In this document: positions 14,159 through 15,292 of the stretch, in pieces
How the letters are laid out: each line of letters starts with the position of its first letter
Numbering within the stretch: position 1 is the first letter of the stretch
DNA from: an uncultured Lachnospiraceae bacterium
GTDB lineage: Bacteria > Bacillota_A > Clostridia > Lachnospirales > Lachnospiraceae
Assembly (NCBI GenBank): GCA_946529195.1
Contig: CAMMZE010000007.1
Span: 1-15,292, forward strand
Direction of reading: 5' to 3'
DNA length: 15,292 bases
The notes under the pieces: model-generated
Databases searched by the model: none
Told to the model about the DNA's origin: nothing
The model's input: the letters and a program-made list of their open reading frames with translations, nothing else
Program-made: the position numbers and the translations under genes

Positions 14159-15292
14159 TTATCCCAGCGGGATTTCTACAACTTCCGCCATCTTGGTCAG
14201 ACATTCTTCAATCTGTGTAGCGATATCATCCACCAGTTTTGTCTGTATCTCCTCATTCTTCTCTTTCTCCAGATTCTCATGGAAGCTGCTCTTGATGGAT
14301 GCCGTGAGCCCCTCCATCCGGTTTCGGAAGGTGTTTTTGGGCACGATTTTGCGCAGAGACTTCGGAATGCGGGCTGCCAGTACAGCCTCTTCCATCTTGT
14401 TCTTGCCCAGGAATAACACAACGATCGAGATCATGACTCCTGCAACGATGCCTCCCGGTCCTGTTGAAAGCAGGGCCATCCCGCTTCCTCCGCAGATCAG
14501 GCCGACAAGGAGGGAGATGATGGAATCGATCAGGAAGGTCATCTCTTCCACGGCAAATACATTTCTGGCCTCAATCTTAATATCCAGATCACTGGCTGAA
14601 AGGAAAGAATTGAGGCTGAGAGCCGAGTAAGGTACATGGTGATTGACACAGATGGGCACGGTATACTCTTCCAGATCATCTGATACCAGGCGCAGCCAGT
14701 CTTTGACCGGCTTTGCCAGAAGGCGTTTTGCCTCATCGGTGCGCAAAAAGGCTTCGATCTCCTTTTCCATGATGCCGTCTACATCTGCAAGTCGCTCTAT
14801 GCTGCCATCTCTCCACCTGTCAAAGATAGGAACCGCTACCTGCTCGATAATGGGCTCTACCAGGGCATCTACTACCCCTTTATAGAGGCCGTCGATATGC
14901 TTTTTCACGATATCCTCGATGGTTCTGGACTCTTTGAGCTGCTCCAGCTCCCTGCGGAAATCCCGCAGTTCATCATCAATCCTGCCGCTCCAGGCAAGGC
15001 CCCGGGATACGGAAAACTCCGGCTCTGCGCCGCTGATGATCACTGCCTCCGGGAAGATCTCCTCGCACCAGGTCCGGATCCTTCCAAGTCTGGATACACC
15101 GCCTGTCAGGAAAAGGAGCTCCGGCATCTGTCCGCCGATGTTTTCCCGGATTTCCCGCAGGCTCTCCAAAAAGACCTCTTCAAAAGAGCGGCCGCCAAGC
15201 TTTGTAATCTTCTGCCGCAGCATCCTGTCCGCTGCCTGGGCATCCGCCCGCAGGGTCAGTTTCAGCGGTTTTCCGTAGCGGACCATGATGGT
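14159..15292 (-). CDS. Hsp70/actin-like ATPase with a C-terminal membrane segment, partial (N-terminus outside the window)
   Basis: The frame is open to the window edge, so the Met at 15286 is internal; 377 residues are visible. Residues 57-105 (numbered from that Met) read PELLFLTGGVSRLGRIRTWCEEIFPEA, then EPEFSVSRGLAWSGRID. This is the second phosphate/adenosine motif and the end of the nucleotide-binding domain of Hsp70-type proteins. No beta-sandwich peptide-binding domain follows. Instead there is a charged helical region (105-245), then a Gly-rich hydrophobic segment at about 251-294, likely a membrane hairpin, then a basic/acidic helical tail to 375. So this appears to be an ATPase anchored in or inserting into the membrane. 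The role is unknown to me. It ends beside a two-way terminator. Confidence 0.75.
   Translation of the reverse strand, partial: TIMVRYGKPLKLTLRADAQAADRMLRQKITKLGGRSFEEVFLESLREIRENIGGQMPELLFLTGGVSRLGRIRTWCEEIFPEAVIISGAEPEFSVSRGLAWSGRIDDELRDFRRELEQLKESRTIEDIVKKHIDGLYKGVVDALVEPIIEQVAVPIFDRWRDGSIERLADVDGIMEKEIEAFLRTDEAKRLLAKPVKDWLRLVSDDLEEYTVPICVNHHVPYSALSLNSFLSASDLDIKIEARNVFAVEEMTFLIDSIISLLVGLICGGSGMALLSTGPGGIVAGVMISIVVLFLGKNKMEEAVLAARIPKSLRKIVPKNTFRNRMEGLTASIKSSFHENLEKEKNEEIQTKLVDDIATQIEECLTKMAEVVEIPLG

Noticed and set aside
1..15292. CRISPR array, tRNA, rRNA, insertion sequence or prophage.
   Set aside because: No regularly spaced direct repeats, no cloverleaf with tRNA signatures, and no transposase, integrase or phage genes were seen.

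Overview
The window looks like chromosomal DNA from a spore-forming, low-to-mid GC Firmicute, most likely a Clostridia member of the Lachnospiraceae type. The reasons are a full-length Spo0A, the cluster rho-rpmE-DUF1385-prmC-prfA, a DUF4364 gene, a single bacterial-type glgA, and strong AGGAGG-like ribosome sites before almost every start. The family assignment rests on recognised protein families and gene order, not on a database search.

Layout. Positions 1-5545 are all minus strand: rho, then rpmE from its own promoter, a hairpin terminator and a 154-bp multi-hairpin element, then the tightly packed genes yqhQ (DUF1385), prmC, prfA and the start of a PLP-dependent aminotransferase that leaves the window at position 1. 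Positions 5546-5828 are a divergent promoter region. Positions 5829-7297 are plus strand: a YtqA/MnmL-like radical SAM protein and a DUF4364 protein with overlapping ends. A two-way terminator separates them from the minus-strand genes glgA (7377-8834), spo0A (8880-9671) and upp (9833-10480). A short divergent promoter region follows, then a plus-strand MATE transporter (10668-12041). It converges on a 183-residue membrane protein (12048-12599, minus) across a shared terminator. Divergent from that is a plus-strand uracil permease (12755-14065) with another two-way terminator, and the window closes with the C-terminal part of an Hsp70/actin-like ATPase carrying a membrane segment (minus, 14159 to the edge).

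How the genes fit together. The left third is a termination module: Rho ends transcription, RF1 (prfA) ends translation, and PrmC methylates the RF1 GGQ loop, with ribosomal protein L31 and a conserved membrane protein beside them. upp and the uracil permease together take up uracil and convert it to UMP, but they are separate transcription units. spo0A lies 45 bp upstream of glgA, which may link sporulation onset to glycogen (granulose) formation.

Most of the window is ordinary core genome. The parts that stand out are a helically phased array of Spo0A boxes upstream of spo0A, the branched palindromic element between rpmE and yqhQ, an inverted repeat spanning the spo0A core promoter, and the Hsp70-like membrane ATPase at the right edge. 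The last is the best lead to a poorly described system, but most of it lies outside the window.
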